Shown: piece by piece, positions 5,224 through 13,583 of the stretch | Layout: each line of letters begins with the position of its first letter | Numbering within the stretch: position 1 is the stretch's first letter | Assembly (NCBI RefSeq): GCF_004340785.1 | Contig: NZ_SLXS01000005.1 | Location: 186,001 to 250,000, forward strand | Source of the DNA: Tumebacillus sp. BK434 | GTDB lineage: Bacteria > Bacillota > Bacilli > Tumebacillales > Tumebacillaceae | Length of the DNA: 64,000 nucleotides | Direction of reading: 5' to 3' | Translations under genes and position numbers: made by a program | Notes under the pieces: model-generated | Seen by the model: only the letters and a program-made list of their open reading frames with translations | The model's database searches: none | What the model was told of the DNA's origin: nothing

Positions 5224-7095
5224 ATGAACGTGATGCTGGATCAAATCATCTCGACCGAAGTTTCCGCCGCCGTCAACGCGCTGTTTGCAGGCAGGTCGTC
5301 CGGCAAGACCATCTGGGTCGAAAATGGACAGCCGTCCGATCTCGACGCTGTGTTTGCCGAATTTGCCGGCATGGACGGCGTATTTTTCCGCACCACCCTG
5401 CCGCTGCTCGACCGCAACGTGTTTGGCCCGATCCGCCAGCTGCTGCAACAGACGCGGGCAATCTGGTCGCAATGGGAGTGGGTTGAGCAGGACTATTTCC
5501 GCGAAGTGAACGGCCTGTTTCCCAACACGTACGAAGGCAAGCAAAGCGTCTTTCACGTCTCTTATTCGTGGTCGGAACTGCGCTTGAACCGCGACATCCA
5601 GTGGGGCTTCCGGCTGATGCATTTCGCCGCGCTCGTGCTCAAAGAGCTGGCCCAAGTGAAGCCGCTGGTCATCGCGATCCACGACGTGCAGCATGCCGAC
5701 CGCCTCAGCCTGCAGACTCTGTACCATCTGCTGCACAACCTGAAAGCGGACGGCATCGTGCTGATCCTGCAAAAAGGCACGTATGACCATGACGGCCGCC
5801 CGGTCACCTCCGACACCGGCCAGTCGATCGAAAAACTGCTCTGTGTGATCGCCGACGCGCTGCAGCCGCTGCGACTGATCGGTTCGAAGACGGCGCCTGT
5901 ACCCGCACCGGCATTGGCGCTGGACGGCGATCCGCCTGTCGACCACATCCGCGCGATGATCGGCGAGCTGCAAAACGGCTTCTGGGATGCAGAAGCGATC
6001 AAGAAAAAGCTCGACGGCGTGATGTCGGTCTACAGCCTCGACAACGTGCTGACGCTCGGCGATGCGGTGCTCGCCCACCTGCCGGAGCTGTCTGCCGAAG
6101 ACGAGCGCGCGATCCGCTTCCACGTCTGGCGCAAAAAGGGCGTCGCCCTCGCGTTTATGGAGATGTATCCGGAAGCGATCCACGCCTTTACGCTGATGCA
6201 CGACTACGCCGGCAACATGGCCGACCGCACCAAAGCGTATCACCTGCTCGCCCTCTGCTACGGCAAGCGCGTCGGGCGCTGGGACATCGCCAAGCAGTTC
6301 CTGCATGAAGGCCTGCGCATCACCGAGGGGCGCAGCGACTTCGACACGGTGTATGAGCGCTGCTGGCTGTACAACTTCCTCGCCTACGTCACCTACCTGC
6401 ATGATCGCGACATCCCGCTGGCGCTCGAATATGCCAACTCGGCGTACGAAGGCATCAAGCCGTTCTCGCACATGACCAAAGGCAACGTCATGAAAGAGCT
6501 GGAAGATCCGAAACTGCCGCTCCGCCTGTTTTACAACCTGTCGATCAACATCTCCTACCTGCATTACTTTGCCAAAGACTACGAGGCGGCAAAAGACCTC
6601 TGGCAAAATACGGTCGGCGAGTCGGTCAAAGACATTCCGGACATCTTCAAAAAAGAGTTCTTCTACTTCGACGGCAACATCCTGAACCGCCTAGGCGAGT
6701 ATGAAGACGCCGTCACCGCCTACCAGCGCACCTACGAGATCTGCGTCACGCACGCTGACTCGTTTAACGCCGAGATCGCACTTCGCCCGCTGGCGAGCAC
6801 TTATTTCCAGATGGAGCGCTACGAAGACGCGCTGCACTGGTATGAGCGCATCTTGCAGTTGAAGCGCGAAACGGGCGATCTGCGCCTCACCTCGACCTAC
6901 CAGTCGATCATCCTCTGCCACCTCAAGCTCGGCCATGTGGAGCTGGCGCAGAGCGTGTTCCAAGAGGCGCAAGAGCTGCTCCCGCCGCGCTTCGCCGAGC
7001 TGTTCGTCAAAGGAACGTTGGCCGCCCACGCCGCCGAATTCCTCGAGTACGGCCCGTACATCATCAACCAGTCGATCACGCAGATGATCATCTAA
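5224..7095 (+). CDS. P-loop/TPR protein of the mini-peptide cluster, function unknown
   Basis: A 623-residue cytosolic protein behind AGGAGG, 12 bases after the MFS stop. The N-terminal third looks like a reduced STAND/AAA-type ATPase: AGRSSGKT (residues 22-29) fits the P-loop pattern [AG]x4GK[ST], and VIAIHDVQHADRLSL resembles the Walker B of MalT-like ATPases (hDDhHWAD). From about residue 290 on it is built of helical TPR-like repeats (AIHAFTLMHDYAG, EDAVTAYQRTYEI, EDALHWYERILQL). There is no DNA-binding domain at either end. It could be a chaperone-like partner that holds peptides, or a regulator. I cannot name the function. Confidence 0.65.
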   Translation: MNVMLDQIISTEVSAAVNALFAGRSSGKTIWVENGQPSDLDAVFAEFAGMDGVFFRTTLPLLDRNVFGPIRQLLQQTRAIWSQWEWVEQDYFREVNGLFPNTYEGKQSVFHVSYSWSELRLNRDIQWGFRLMHFAALVLKELAQVKPLVIAIHDVQHADRLSLQTLYHLLHNLKADGIVLILQKGTYDHDGRPVTSDTGQSIEKLLCVIADALQPLRLIGSKTAPVPAPALALDGDPPVDHIRAMIGELQNGFWDAEAIKKKLDGVMSVYSLDNVLTLGDAVLAHLPELSAEDERAIRFHVWRKKGVALAFMEMYPEAIHAFTLMHDYAGNMADRTKAYHLLALCYGKRVGRWDIAKQFLHEGLRITEGRSDFDTVYERCWLYNFLAYVTYLHDRDIPLALEYANSAYEGIKPFSHMTKGNVMKELEDPKLPLRLFYNLSINISYLHYFAKDYEAAKDLWQNTVGESVKDIPDIFKKEFFYFDGNILNRLGEYEDAVTAYQRTYEICVTHADSFNAEIALRPLASTYFQMERYEDALHWYERILQLKRETGDLRLTSTYQSIILCHLKLGHVELAQSVFQEAQELLPPRFAELFVKGTLAAHAAEFLEYGPYIINQSITQMII

Positions 7096-7105
7096 AGGCA
7101 ACGCC

Positions 7106-7141
7106 AAAAGCACGCATCCGGAAACGGACTGCGTGCTTTTT
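7106..7141 (+). terminator. Terminator of the mini-peptide operon
   Basis: An 11-bp stem AAAAGCACGCA / TGCGTGCTTTT closed by a 13-nt loop and followed by T, 11 bases after the TPR gene. Confidence 0.9.
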
Positions 7142-7150
7142 CTGGTTACA

Positions 7151-7184
7151 AAAAGAAAAGCCGCTTTCCTAAGGAAAGCGGCTT
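7151..7184 (-). terminator. Terminator of the small membrane protein gene
   Basis: A 12-bp stem AAGCCGCTTTCC / GGAAAGCGGCTT with a 3-nt loop; on the minus strand it is followed by CTTTTCTTTTT. Confidence 0.9.
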
Positions 7185-7198
7185 AGCCGGATGGCAGG

Positions 7199-7432
7199 TT
7201 ACGCTTGTTCGGTTTGGTCAAAAACGCCCATGCTGCGCAGCACGCGCTTGCGAATCATGAAACCGATGCCGGTCATCAGCACGGCAGCCGCGAGCAAGAC
7301 GCCTGCGAGCGCGTAATGGAACATCGAGAAGGTGATCCCGACCAGCGCGAACGTCGTCATGATCAGCAGCACGTACGTGAAAAAGAACACCTGGGCCTTC
7401 TTCGGCATCGGTGATTGAAACCACAGTGACAT
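7199..7432 (-). CDS. Small two-helix membrane protein
   Basis: A 77-residue protein with two hydrophobic segments (about 15-35 and 40-60) and a basic cytoplasmic end (IRKRVLRSMG). The start is ATG 7432, preceded by GAGGTGAGAAAC; an in-frame ATG six codons upstream has no ribosome binding site. It is a single-gene unit with its own terminator. No family recognised. Confidence 0.65.
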   Translation of the reverse strand: MSLWFQSPMPKKAQVFFFTYVLLIMTTFALVGITFSMFHYALAGVLLAAAVLMTGIGFMIRKRVLRSMGVFDQTEQA

Positions 7433-7590
7433 GTTTCTCACCTCGTTCATGAAAAAGGAGTTGATGTTTTCATCATATCACAAGTTGGCCCGAAATCGCG
7501 GCAAAACGAAAAAAATGTAGTTCAGGTGACAGTAGTGAACAGAAAGTCAGGGTAAAGTAGTAGCATTAGCGTACGAAAGGAACGATCCCC

Positions 7591-8619
7591 ATGAACATCC
7601 TGATTGTTCTTCCGCCGAACCAGCCGTCCGGCGGCAATTGGACTTACTCGGGGCGCTTGCAACGCAACTTGCGCCCGTACGGCATCGACATCACGATCAA
7701 ACCGCTCGACCAAGTGTCCGACCCGGACTATGCGGCGGCCGATATCATACACTCCTACAACGCTTATGTGACCGGACGCCACATCGTCAAGGACGCTAAG
7801 CGCCACAAGAAGCCGCTTGTGCTGACGATGACCGGCACCGATGTCAACGAGCATCTCGGCCATCCCGACACGACCGAAACGATGACCGAAGCGGTCGATT
7901 ACGCGGCGGCGATCGTCTTCTTGACAGAAGAAGCGAAAGAGCGCCTCGCGACGCTGCGCCCGTCGGCGGCTGCCAAGTCACAGGTGATCAACCTCGGGAT
8001 CGACCTGCCGCAAGGGGCGGGCAAAACGCGGGCCGATTTTGGCTTGGCGGACGACGAATTCCTGTTCCTGCTCGTCGCCGGCCTGCGCCCTGTGAAGCGC
8101 CCGCTCGACGCGTTCGAGCCGCTGCAAAAAGCGTATGAGCAGTTGCCGCAGGTGCGGTTTGTACTGGTCGGCCCGGTGCTCGATGACAAGGTGAAAGCGG
8201 AAGTCGATGCCGCGTTTGCCGGCAGCCCGTTCGCCCGTTACCTCGGCTCGGTGCCGTATGAAGAGATCGCCGATCTATACCGGGCGGCCGATGTGGTGAT
8301 GAACACGTCTTCTTCCGAAGGCCTCTCCCACGCCCTGCTCGAAGCGATGTCGATCGGCAAGCCGGTGCTGGCCTCTGACGTGCCGGGCAACCGCGACCTG
8401 ATCCGGGACGGTGTGAACGGCTTCCTCTACGACAATGGCCCGGAACTGACCGCCAAGGCCGTCCAACTCGTCACCGACCCCGACATGCGCGCGAAGCTCA
8501 GCCAAGGGTCGCTGCGCACCATCGCCGATCATTACTCGCTGGAACGCGAGCGCGACACCTTCCTCGCGATGTACCGCGCGATCTGCAACGCCGCACCTTG
8601 CGGCGCTCCTTCCAACTAG
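7591..8619 (+). CDS. Glycosyltransferase family 4 (GT-B fold)
   Basis: A 342-residue GT-B glycosyltransferase. The N-terminal acceptor domain contains GGNWTYSGRL. The C-terminal nucleotide-sugar domain has the GT4 marks GLRPVKRPLDAFE and EGLSHALLEAMSIGKPVLASDVPGNRDLI, which includes the E-x7-E retaining motif. The ATG lies behind AAAGGAACG. Acceptor and sugar cannot be read from sequence. The convergent polysaccharide co-polymerase/kinase gene just downstream suggests cell-surface polysaccharide work. It is followed directly by its own terminator. Confidence 0.88.
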   Translation: MNILIVLPPNQPSGGNWTYSGRLQRNLRPYGIDITIKPLDQVSDPDYAAADIIHSYNAYVTGRHIVKDAKRHKKPLVLTMTGTDVNEHLGHPDTTETMTEAVDYAAAIVFLTEEAKERLATLRPSAAAKSQVINLGIDLPQGAGKTRADFGLADDEFLFLLVAGLRPVKRPLDAFEPLQKAYEQLPQVRFVLVGPVLDDKVKAEVDAAFAGSPFARYLGSVPYEEIADLYRAADVVMNTSSSEGLSHALLEAMSIGKPVLASDVPGNRDLIRDGVNGFLYDNGPELTAKAVQLVTDPDMRAKLSQGSLRTIADHYSLERERDTFLAMYRAICNAAPCGAPSN

Positions 8620-8625
8620 CAAAGC

Positions 8626-8656
8626 AAAAGGGACTCGATCTCCGAGTCCCTTTTTT
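8626..8656 (+). terminator. Terminator of the glycosyltransferase gene
   Basis: An 11-bp stem AAAGGGACTCG / CGAGTCCCTTT with a 5-nt loop, ending in six T. Confidence 0.9.
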
Positions 8657-8709
8657 CATGCACACAACTTGTTACCTCTGTGACCTCAATCTCCGGCAGG
8701 CTGGGCGGC

Positions 8710-10140
8710 CTAGTTAGAAACGCTGTTTTCTCCCTGATGCATCTCGATATCCTTTTGCAGCACCCGCTCCAGCAAGAACGGCGGGCGCTTGGAATTCGCT
8801 TCGTTTTTATTGAGAACGGCGCCGAGGATCTTGGCGCTTACCTGGCGCAGGCCGGCTACGGCGGTGGCGGCGGCCTCGCGGGCGACTTTGCCGCTCTTGA
8901 TGACGAACAGCACGCCGTCCGCATGGCGGGCCAAAGCGTTTGGCAGCAGCGAAGAGTTCATCGATCCGCTGTCGATCAGGATGATGTCGTAACGGTCGCG
9001 CAAGACCGGCATCACGTCTGTTAGGCGCCCTTCTGCCACCGAGCGCAGCGCCTGCAGCGAGGCCCGGCCCAGCGGCAAAACATCAAGGCCTGCGATCACC
9101 GACTGGCGGATCGTCTCGTCGAGCTCTGCCGCTCCGAGCAGCAGATCGCACAAGCCCGCCTCTCCCCCGCCCGGCGCAAGGCCGTGCAAGACCGGCTGCT
9201 CCGCATTGGCGTCGAGCAGCAGCACGGAGTGCCCATGTTGCGCCATCAGGATGCCAAGGTGGGTCAAGATCGTCGTTTTGCCTTCCTTGTCGTGCGTCGA
9301 GGTGATGACGATCGTGCGCACATCTTCCATCGTCAGCACCGGCAGCAGGTTGCGGTACAGATGCTGATAGCCATCCAGCACGCGACGGTTGCGCTTCGTC
9401 GGGTTCAACTTCAGCTGCGGCAGTTCGCTTGCTGCTGCGACATCTTGTTTCAGCCCCCACCAGCGCCGCTTCGGCGACCACGTGCCGATCTCGCCGATCG
9501 TCGCCAGCCCGGTCTCAAACTTGATCTCCTCGCGGCTCTTCATCGTCGGATCGAGGTATTCCCGCACACCAAACGCGCCGATCGCCGCCATCGTCGACAA
9601 GATCAGAGCGATCGCCACGTTCATCGTTACATTGGGAGCCGTTTTCGAAGACGTCTGCATCGTCGCCCGATCGACGACGACCACATTGTCGACCTGCATC
9701 AGCTGTCCGATCTTCAGCGTAAACACGCGGGCCAGTTCATTGGCGATCACGATCGCCGCTTCCCGATCCGGATAGGTGACGGTGATCGTGAAGATCGACG
9801 AGTCGGTGTTGTTGACGATCTTGATCTTCGTGCCCAGCTCATCGGGCGACATCTGCAGGTGCAACTTGTCGATCACCTCTTGCAGCACGAGATGGCTTTT
9901 GATGATCTCATTGTAGGTCTTGATCACCTTCTGGTTGGTCAACACTTCATTGAGCAGATATTCGGCCGAGATCGTCGGGTCGGTGTTGACGAGGAGCGCC
10001 GTCGTCGCCTTGTACGTCGGCGTCACCACGAACATGCTCAGGTAGGTCGAGGTGCCGACCGCAAAGCCGACGATCAAAACCAACAAGCCGAGGCGTTTCT
10101 TAACGGCATTGTAGTACTTTTTCCACAGATAGCCTAACAT
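8710..10140 (-). CDS. Wzz chain-length domain fused to BY-kinase-like ATPase (Wzc/CpsCD type)
   Basis: A 476-residue fusion. The N-terminal Wzz part has two membrane segments (about 17-37 and 170-190) around an extracellular coiled region. The C-terminal CpsD/Wzc-like ATPase starts near residue 265 with a Walker A variant STHDKEGKTT, then VLLLDANAEQP (A') and DIILIDSGS (B). Such proteins steer the length and export of capsular or exopolysaccharides. The C-terminus has no Tyr cluster, the normal autophosphorylation site, so kinase control may be lost or may use another residue. It is preceded at 15 bases by the gene 10156-11034, its likely operon partner. Confidence 0.85.
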   Translation of the reverse strand: MLGYLWKKYYNAVKKRLGLLVLIVGFAVGTSTYLSMFVVTPTYKATTALLVNTDPTISAEYLLNEVLTNQKVIKTYNEIIKSHLVLQEVIDKLHLQMSPDELGTKIKIVNNTDSSIFTITVTYPDREAAIVIANELARVFTLKIGQLMQVDNVVVVDRATMQTSSKTAPNVTMNVAIALILSTMAAIGAFGVREYLDPTMKSREEIKFETGLATIGEIGTWSPKRRWWGLKQDVAAASELPQLKLNPTKRNRRVLDGYQHLYRNLLPVLTMEDVRTIVITSTHDKEGKTTILTHLGILMAQHGHSVLLLDANAEQPVLHGLAPGGGEAGLCDLLLGAAELDETIRQSVIAGLDVLPLGRASLQALRSVAEGRLTDVMPVLRDRYDIILIDSGSMNSSLLPNALARHADGVLFVIKSGKVAREAAATAVAGLRQVSAKILGAVLNKNEANSKRPPFLLERVLQKDIEMHQGENSVSN

Positions 10141-10155
10141 GCCGGTTACACCTCC

Positions 10156-11034
10156 TTATTTGCCTGCTCCGGTCACAGCCGTATGCGTGTTGAAAAACAT
10201 CCAGACCGGCTCGGCAACGAGCGGGTTCATCAGGTTCGGTTCATCGACCACAAAACGCGCCTGAATCGACAGCTTGTCCTGCTCCGCCTTGTATTCGATC
10301 AGCTTCTTGACCAGCTTCGGGTCTTTGACTTCATCTGGGGCAAACCTCATCTCCAGCATCCGCACTTCGCCCGGCAGCCACTCGTCAAGCGGCCCTTCAA
10401 TCGTTCCGTTAAAAACCACGCCTTCATAATAGTAGGCGCTGAGGACGATTCGCTTCGGCGTGAAATTGCGCAAATAGCCGTTGTACAAAAACATCTTTAC
10501 GCTGACGGCACCGGTATCGTCCATCTGCAATTTGCTGTCGCCGGGGATAAATAGCAGATTGAAAAAACCGGAGACAAAATACCGCCCCGTCGGCATCGCC
10601 GCCAGGTGACTTTCCACGTCCCGGCGCTCTTTTTCTGACAATTCCTCGAGCTGTTTCTTGTTCCAGACCACCGTCTTTGGCAAAAAAGTGGTCACCGCAT
10701 CGGCCGGTTTCGCCGGCTCCTCCGCGTCTTCGGAAACGACCGGCGGCTGCTCAACCGGCGCCGGAGCGGCTCCCTGCTTGAGGAAATACATGGCGCCGAG
10801 ACCGATGTTGCCTAGCAGCGATGCGCCGATCAGCATCAGGAGCCAGCGCGGCAATTTCCAGCCCGCACTATGCTTTTTGACCACCTGCGCCCTGATGCTG
10901 CGCGGCGCTAACCGTTCCGCATCGGTCGGCAGGCTCAGCGCCCCTGCCTGCTCCTCGACAGCCTGAAGCGCTTCAAAAAATCCTGCCTCTTGTGAGGCGG
11001 AGCGGAGCTTGTCTTTACGCTCTTCAGTTCCCAT
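10156..11034 (-). CDS. Single-pass membrane protein of unknown function, polysaccharide operon
   Basis: A 292-residue protein with a charged cytoplasmic N-terminus (about 60 residues), one membrane segment (WLLMLIGASLLGNIGLGAMYFL), a Pro/Glu-rich linker, and a beta-rich extracellular domain (from TFLPKTVVWNKKQLEEL). That outer domain has weak likeness to SLAP-type surface domains, which I do not consider proven. It is the first gene of a two-gene unit with the Wzz/BY-kinase fusion, so it probably takes part in polysaccharide export or attachment. Confidence 0.6.
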   Translation of the reverse strand: MGTEERKDKLRSASQEAGFFEALQAVEEQAGALSLPTDAERLAPRSIRAQVVKKHSAGWKLPRWLLMLIGASLLGNIGLGAMYFLKQGAAPAPVEQPPVVSEDAEEPAKPADAVTTFLPKTVVWNKKQLEELSEKERRDVESHLAAMPTGRYFVSGFFNLLFIPGDSKLQMDDTGAVSVKMFLYNGYLRNFTPKRIVLSAYYYEGVVFNGTIEGPLDEWLPGEVRMLEMRFAPDEVKDPKLVKKLIEYKAEQDKLSIQARFVVDEPNLMNPLVAEPVWMFFNTHTAVTGAGK

Positions 11035-11182
11035 CGTGCTACCTGCCCCTTTTCCGCTCTATAAATCAGAATCATCCCTGAGATTTAATGTTTTAAATCA
11101 AATTTGGTACTCCAGAACTATTGAATCGATTCTCGAAAGAATAAAATCATCTAAATCATAGGCAATAAGTCCTGCTGATGTC

Positions 11183-11211
11183 TTGACTTCGCTTTAATTA
11201 TATCCTACTAT
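11183..11211 (+). promoter_or_regulatory. Sigma-A promoter of the riboswitch transcript
   Basis: TTGACT (11183-11188), a 17-bp spacer and TACTAT (11206-11211). The start would fall near 11218, about 55 bases before the riboswitch. The 11035-11272 interval has no gene; it is AT-rich and also contains CATAGT repeats and the divergent promoter region of the polysaccharide operon. Confidence 0.7.
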
Positions 11212-11273
11212 GAAACTATCGTCATAGTCATAGTATAAAAAATCATCTATCATATGTCGAATTTTGTAAAATC

Positions 11274-11366
11274 CACACGAAATGGCAAACCGCTCGAAAG
11301 GGCGGGACGCAAAGCTGCGGGCCTACAGCGGGTGACCACTCGCCATGGCAGCCGGGTTGCCGAAGG
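11274..11366 (+). ncRNA. Cyclic di-GMP-I (GEMM) riboswitch
   Basis: It has the conserved GEMM-I layout in order: GGCAAACC, a GNRA-like hairpin (CGCTCGAAAGGGCG), the core GACGCAAAGC, the P1b arm with GCGGGCCTACAGC, and the tetraloop receptor side GGCAGCCGGGTTGCCG, which pairs with GGCAAACC. Such riboswitches bind c-di-GMP and control motility, adhesion and matrix genes. It ends 11 bases before the GTG start of the downstream exported protein, so control of translation or of termination is possible. No clear intrinsic terminator is seen between it and the gene. Confidence 0.92.
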
Positions 11367-11377
11367 GAGAGAGAATT

Positions 11378-11689
11378 GTGCGTTTCCGTTTACCTGTTTC
11401 ATTGATGCTAGGCGTACTCGCCGGTTCGATGTCTGTCATGCTGAACGTGCCTGACATGATGTCAAACGCGGAAGGCATTGGATTCACACAGTCTGTTGCC
11501 CTTGAATCTGAACAACTGAAATCGTTCATGCAGCGTGACCACAACTTAGTCCTCGAACAGAATCGTTTTTATCAAGAGAACCGTGATCTGTTCGACAACT
11601 GGGAATTATTGCAACAACATTCCGAATTATTTTCCATTTATCAAGAAAAGCTCAATGAACTCTTTCAAGATAATATCCAACTGTTTTAA
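11378..11689 (+). CDS. Small exported protein under c-di-GMP riboswitch control
   Basis: A 103-residue protein. GTG 11378 lies behind AAGGGAGAGAG; the upstream in-frame ATG at 11345 falls inside the riboswitch and is rejected. An N-terminal hydrophobic stretch (LPVSLMLGVLAGSMSVML) after two Arg looks like a signal peptide or anchor. The rest is highly charged and rich in Gln/Glu/Asn/Phe, predicted helical (FMQRDHNLVLEQNRFYQENRD). Unknown family. Riboswitch control and nearby polysaccharide genes suggest a matrix or adhesion role (inference). Confidence 0.7.
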   Translation: MRFRLPVSLMLGVLAGSMSVMLNVPDMMSNAEGIGFTQSVALESEQLKSFMQRDHNLVLEQNRFYQENRDLFDNWELLQQHSELFSIYQEKLNELFQDNIQLF

Positions 11690-11710
11690 CACCACGAATC
11701 TGACATCCGC

Positions 11711-11742
11711 CCTGTTGCCTTTCCGGCAACAGGTTTTCTTTT
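11711..11742 (+). terminator. Terminator of the riboswitch-controlled gene
   Basis: CCTGTTGCC / GGCAACAGG stem with a 5-nt loop and TTTTCTTTT. Confidence 0.9.
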
Positions 11743-11760
11743 GATTATACATAAATAACA

Positions 11761-11793
11761 GCCCCTGTTCCATGAGGAGGACAGGGGCATTTT
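11761..11793. terminator. Hairpin between convergent genes
   Basis: GCCCCTGT / ACAGGGGC with a 12-nt loop and ATTTTT on the plus side. It may serve the convergent YitT gene or back up the previous terminator. Confidence 0.55.
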
Positions 11794-11811
11794 TGTCAAA
11801 AAACGGTCACT

Positions 11812-12696
11812 TTAATGAATCGCTTTTTTCTTAAAGCGTCCGCCCATCACGTCGGCGACATGCTCGATCGCGATAAAGGCAGCCGGGTCGTATTCGAGTA
11901 CGATGTCTTTCAGCTTGGCAACCTCCAGCCGGGTGACGATCACGTAAAGCAGTTCTTTCGGTTCACCGCTGTAGCCGCCTTTGCCGTACACGTGCGTCAC
12001 ACCGCGCCCGAGGCGGTTGAGGATCGCTTCGGAGATGTCGTCCGGATAGTCGGAAATGATCGTGACCGATTTCGATTCGTCGAGTCCTTCGATGGTGATG
12101 TCGATCATTTTAAAGGCGATAAAATAAGCGATCAGCGAATACATGGCATGGTCCCAGCCAAAGACAAATCCGGCGCTGCCGAGGATGAACACGTTAAAAA
12201 ACATCACCACTTCGCCGACGGAGAACCCCGACTTGCGCGAGACGAGGATGGCGACGATCTCCGTACCGTCGAGCGACCCGCCGTAGCGGATGATCGTGCC
12301 TACGCCGATGCCGATCACCACACCGCCGAACACGGTGGCGAGCAGCAGATCGTCTGTAAACGGACGTGCACCGTGCAACAGCGTCACGAAACCGGACATC
12401 AGGATCACGGCGATCAAGGTGGTAAACGCAAACGTGCGTCCGATCTGTTTGTAACCGACGAGTAAAAACGGCAGGTTGAGCAGGATCATGTAGATCCCAA
12501 ACGGCGTGTTTGTCAAATAGGCCAGCAAGATGGAAACGCCGATGATCCCGCCGTCGATCACCGAGTTGGGGACGAGGAAGATCTCCAGCGCCACCGCCAC
12601 CAGCAAGGAGCCGAGCGTGATGAAAAACAAGCGCTTCAGCTTGGCGGCAAGCGATTTCTTGCGGTGCGCGCGCCGGGTTGTGGTCTGTGCGTCCAT
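11812..12696 (-). CDS. YitT family membrane protein (DUF161 plus DUF2179)
   Basis: A 294-residue protein with five to six hydrophobic segments (for example LFFITLGSLLVAVALEIFLV and FGGVVIGIGVGTIIRYGGSLDG) and a C-terminal soluble DUF2179 domain (SVTIISDYPDDISEAILNRLGRGVTHV). This is the exact layout of YitT proteins, which are common in Bacilli and of unsettled transport function. The ATG lies behind AGGAGGC. The N-terminus is strongly basic (RRAHRKKSLAAKLKRL). Monocistronic. Confidence 0.88.
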   Translation of the reverse strand: MDAQTTTRRAHRKKSLAAKLKRLFFITLGSLLVAVALEIFLVPNSVIDGGIIGVSILLAYLTNTPFGIYMILLNLPFLLVGYKQIGRTFAFTTLIAVILMSGFVTLLHGARPFTDDLLLATVFGGVVIGIGVGTIIRYGGSLDGTEIVAILVSRKSGFSVGEVVMFFNVFILGSAGFVFGWDHAMYSLIAYFIAFKMIDITIEGLDESKSVTIISDYPDDISEAILNRLGRGVTHVYGKGGYSGEPKELLYVIVTRLEVAKLKDIVLEYDPAAFIAIEHVADVMGGRFKKKAIH

Positions 12697-12758
12697 AGGA
12701 GCCTCCTACAAGATTGATCCTCCTAATCGTTTCCTACTGCCCCCGTTTTATACCTAGC

Positions 12759-12799
12759 AAAAAGCACCCGGTCTCCTCGATGGCGAGCGGGTGCTTTTT
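12759..12799 (-). terminator. Terminator of the FadR-like regulator gene
   Basis: A 12-bp stem AAAAAGCACCCG / CGGGTGCTTTTT closed by a 17-nt loop. It overlaps the last codon of the regulator gene and would also work for plus-strand transcripts. Confidence 0.8.
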
Positions 12800-13529
12800 A
12801 TGTTTTGCGGACCAGGATCTGGCGTTCGCCGTGCTCCAGATGGGCATGAATCAGCAGGGCGGCCCGCTTTGCGTCACCGGCTGCGATCGCTTCGTACAGC
12901 AAACGGTGCTCGCGGATCGACGCTTCCGGGTCGGCAGCCGTCTCATGCGTGGCGCGCAAGGTGCTGCGCAGCGCTTCGGACAGCGTGTTCATCAGGTTGA
13001 GAAGCACGTTGTTGCCGGACGCTTCGGCGATGGCGATGTGAAACTGCAAGTCGCAGGCGACCTGCTCCTCAAGCGTATGGCGGGCTGTCTCCTGCCCTTC
13101 CAGCGCCTGCTTGATCCGCAGGAGCCCTTCCTCCGTCCGGCGCTCGCAAGCCGCCTGTACGGTGCCGGTCTCCAGCAGGCGGCGCATCTCCAACAGGTCG
13201 CGGAGGTTGCTGCGGCCAAGCAGGAGCGCAGCGTTCATCGGCTCGATGATCATCGTCTGCACGTCGATGCGCTGCACGAACGTGCCTTCGCCGTGGCGCA
13301 GGTCGATCAGGCCCATGCCGACCAGTGAAGAAAACGCTTCGCGCACCGCCGCGCGGGACACGCCAAACTGTTTGGCCAGTTCGGTCATCGGCGGTAGTTT
13401 GTCACCTGGGGCGAGCACGCCGTCCTCGATCATCCGCTTGATGTGGCGAGCCACCTCTTCATAGATCTTCGTCGGCTTGGTTTTGGACTTGGCTTTCGGT
13501 GTGGTTGGTTTGGCCGGTTTCGTATTCAC
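12798..13529 (-). CDS. GntR-family regulator, FadR subfamily
   Basis: A 243-residue regulator. After a Lys/Pro/Thr-rich tail (about 22 residues) comes a GntR winged helix (IYEEVARHIKRMIEDGVLAPGDKLPPMTELAKQFGVSRAAVREAFSSL split over residues 22-70). A helical FCD ligand domain follows, with the metal-binding pattern around DLQFHIAIAEASGN and HRLLYEAIAAGD. FCD members sense small organic acids or sugars. The start is GTG 13529. No target is obvious nearby; it lies between the YitT and GDSL genes, so the ligand cannot be inferred. Confidence 0.88.
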   Translation of the reverse strand: MNTKPAKPTTPKAKSKTKPTKIYEEVARHIKRMIEDGVLAPGDKLPPMTELAKQFGVSRAAVREAFSSLVGMGLIDLRHGEGTFVQRIDVQTMIIEPMNAALLLGRSNLRDLLEMRRLLETGTVQAACERRTEEGLLRIKQALEGQETARHTLEEQVACDLQFHIAIAEASGNNVLLNLMNTLSEALRSTLRATHETAADPEASIREHRLLYEAIAAGDAKRAALLIHAHLEHGERQILVRKT

Positions 13530-13583
13530 AGGCGTACCTCGACTCAGATGAATTTTGATTTATTATATTATAACACGATGAAA

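Noticed and set aside
5194-6606. A 470-codon open frame on the minus strand opposite the P-loop/TPR gene.
   Set aside because: Same antisense composition; the plus-strand gene has a ribosome binding site, coupling and TPR repeats.
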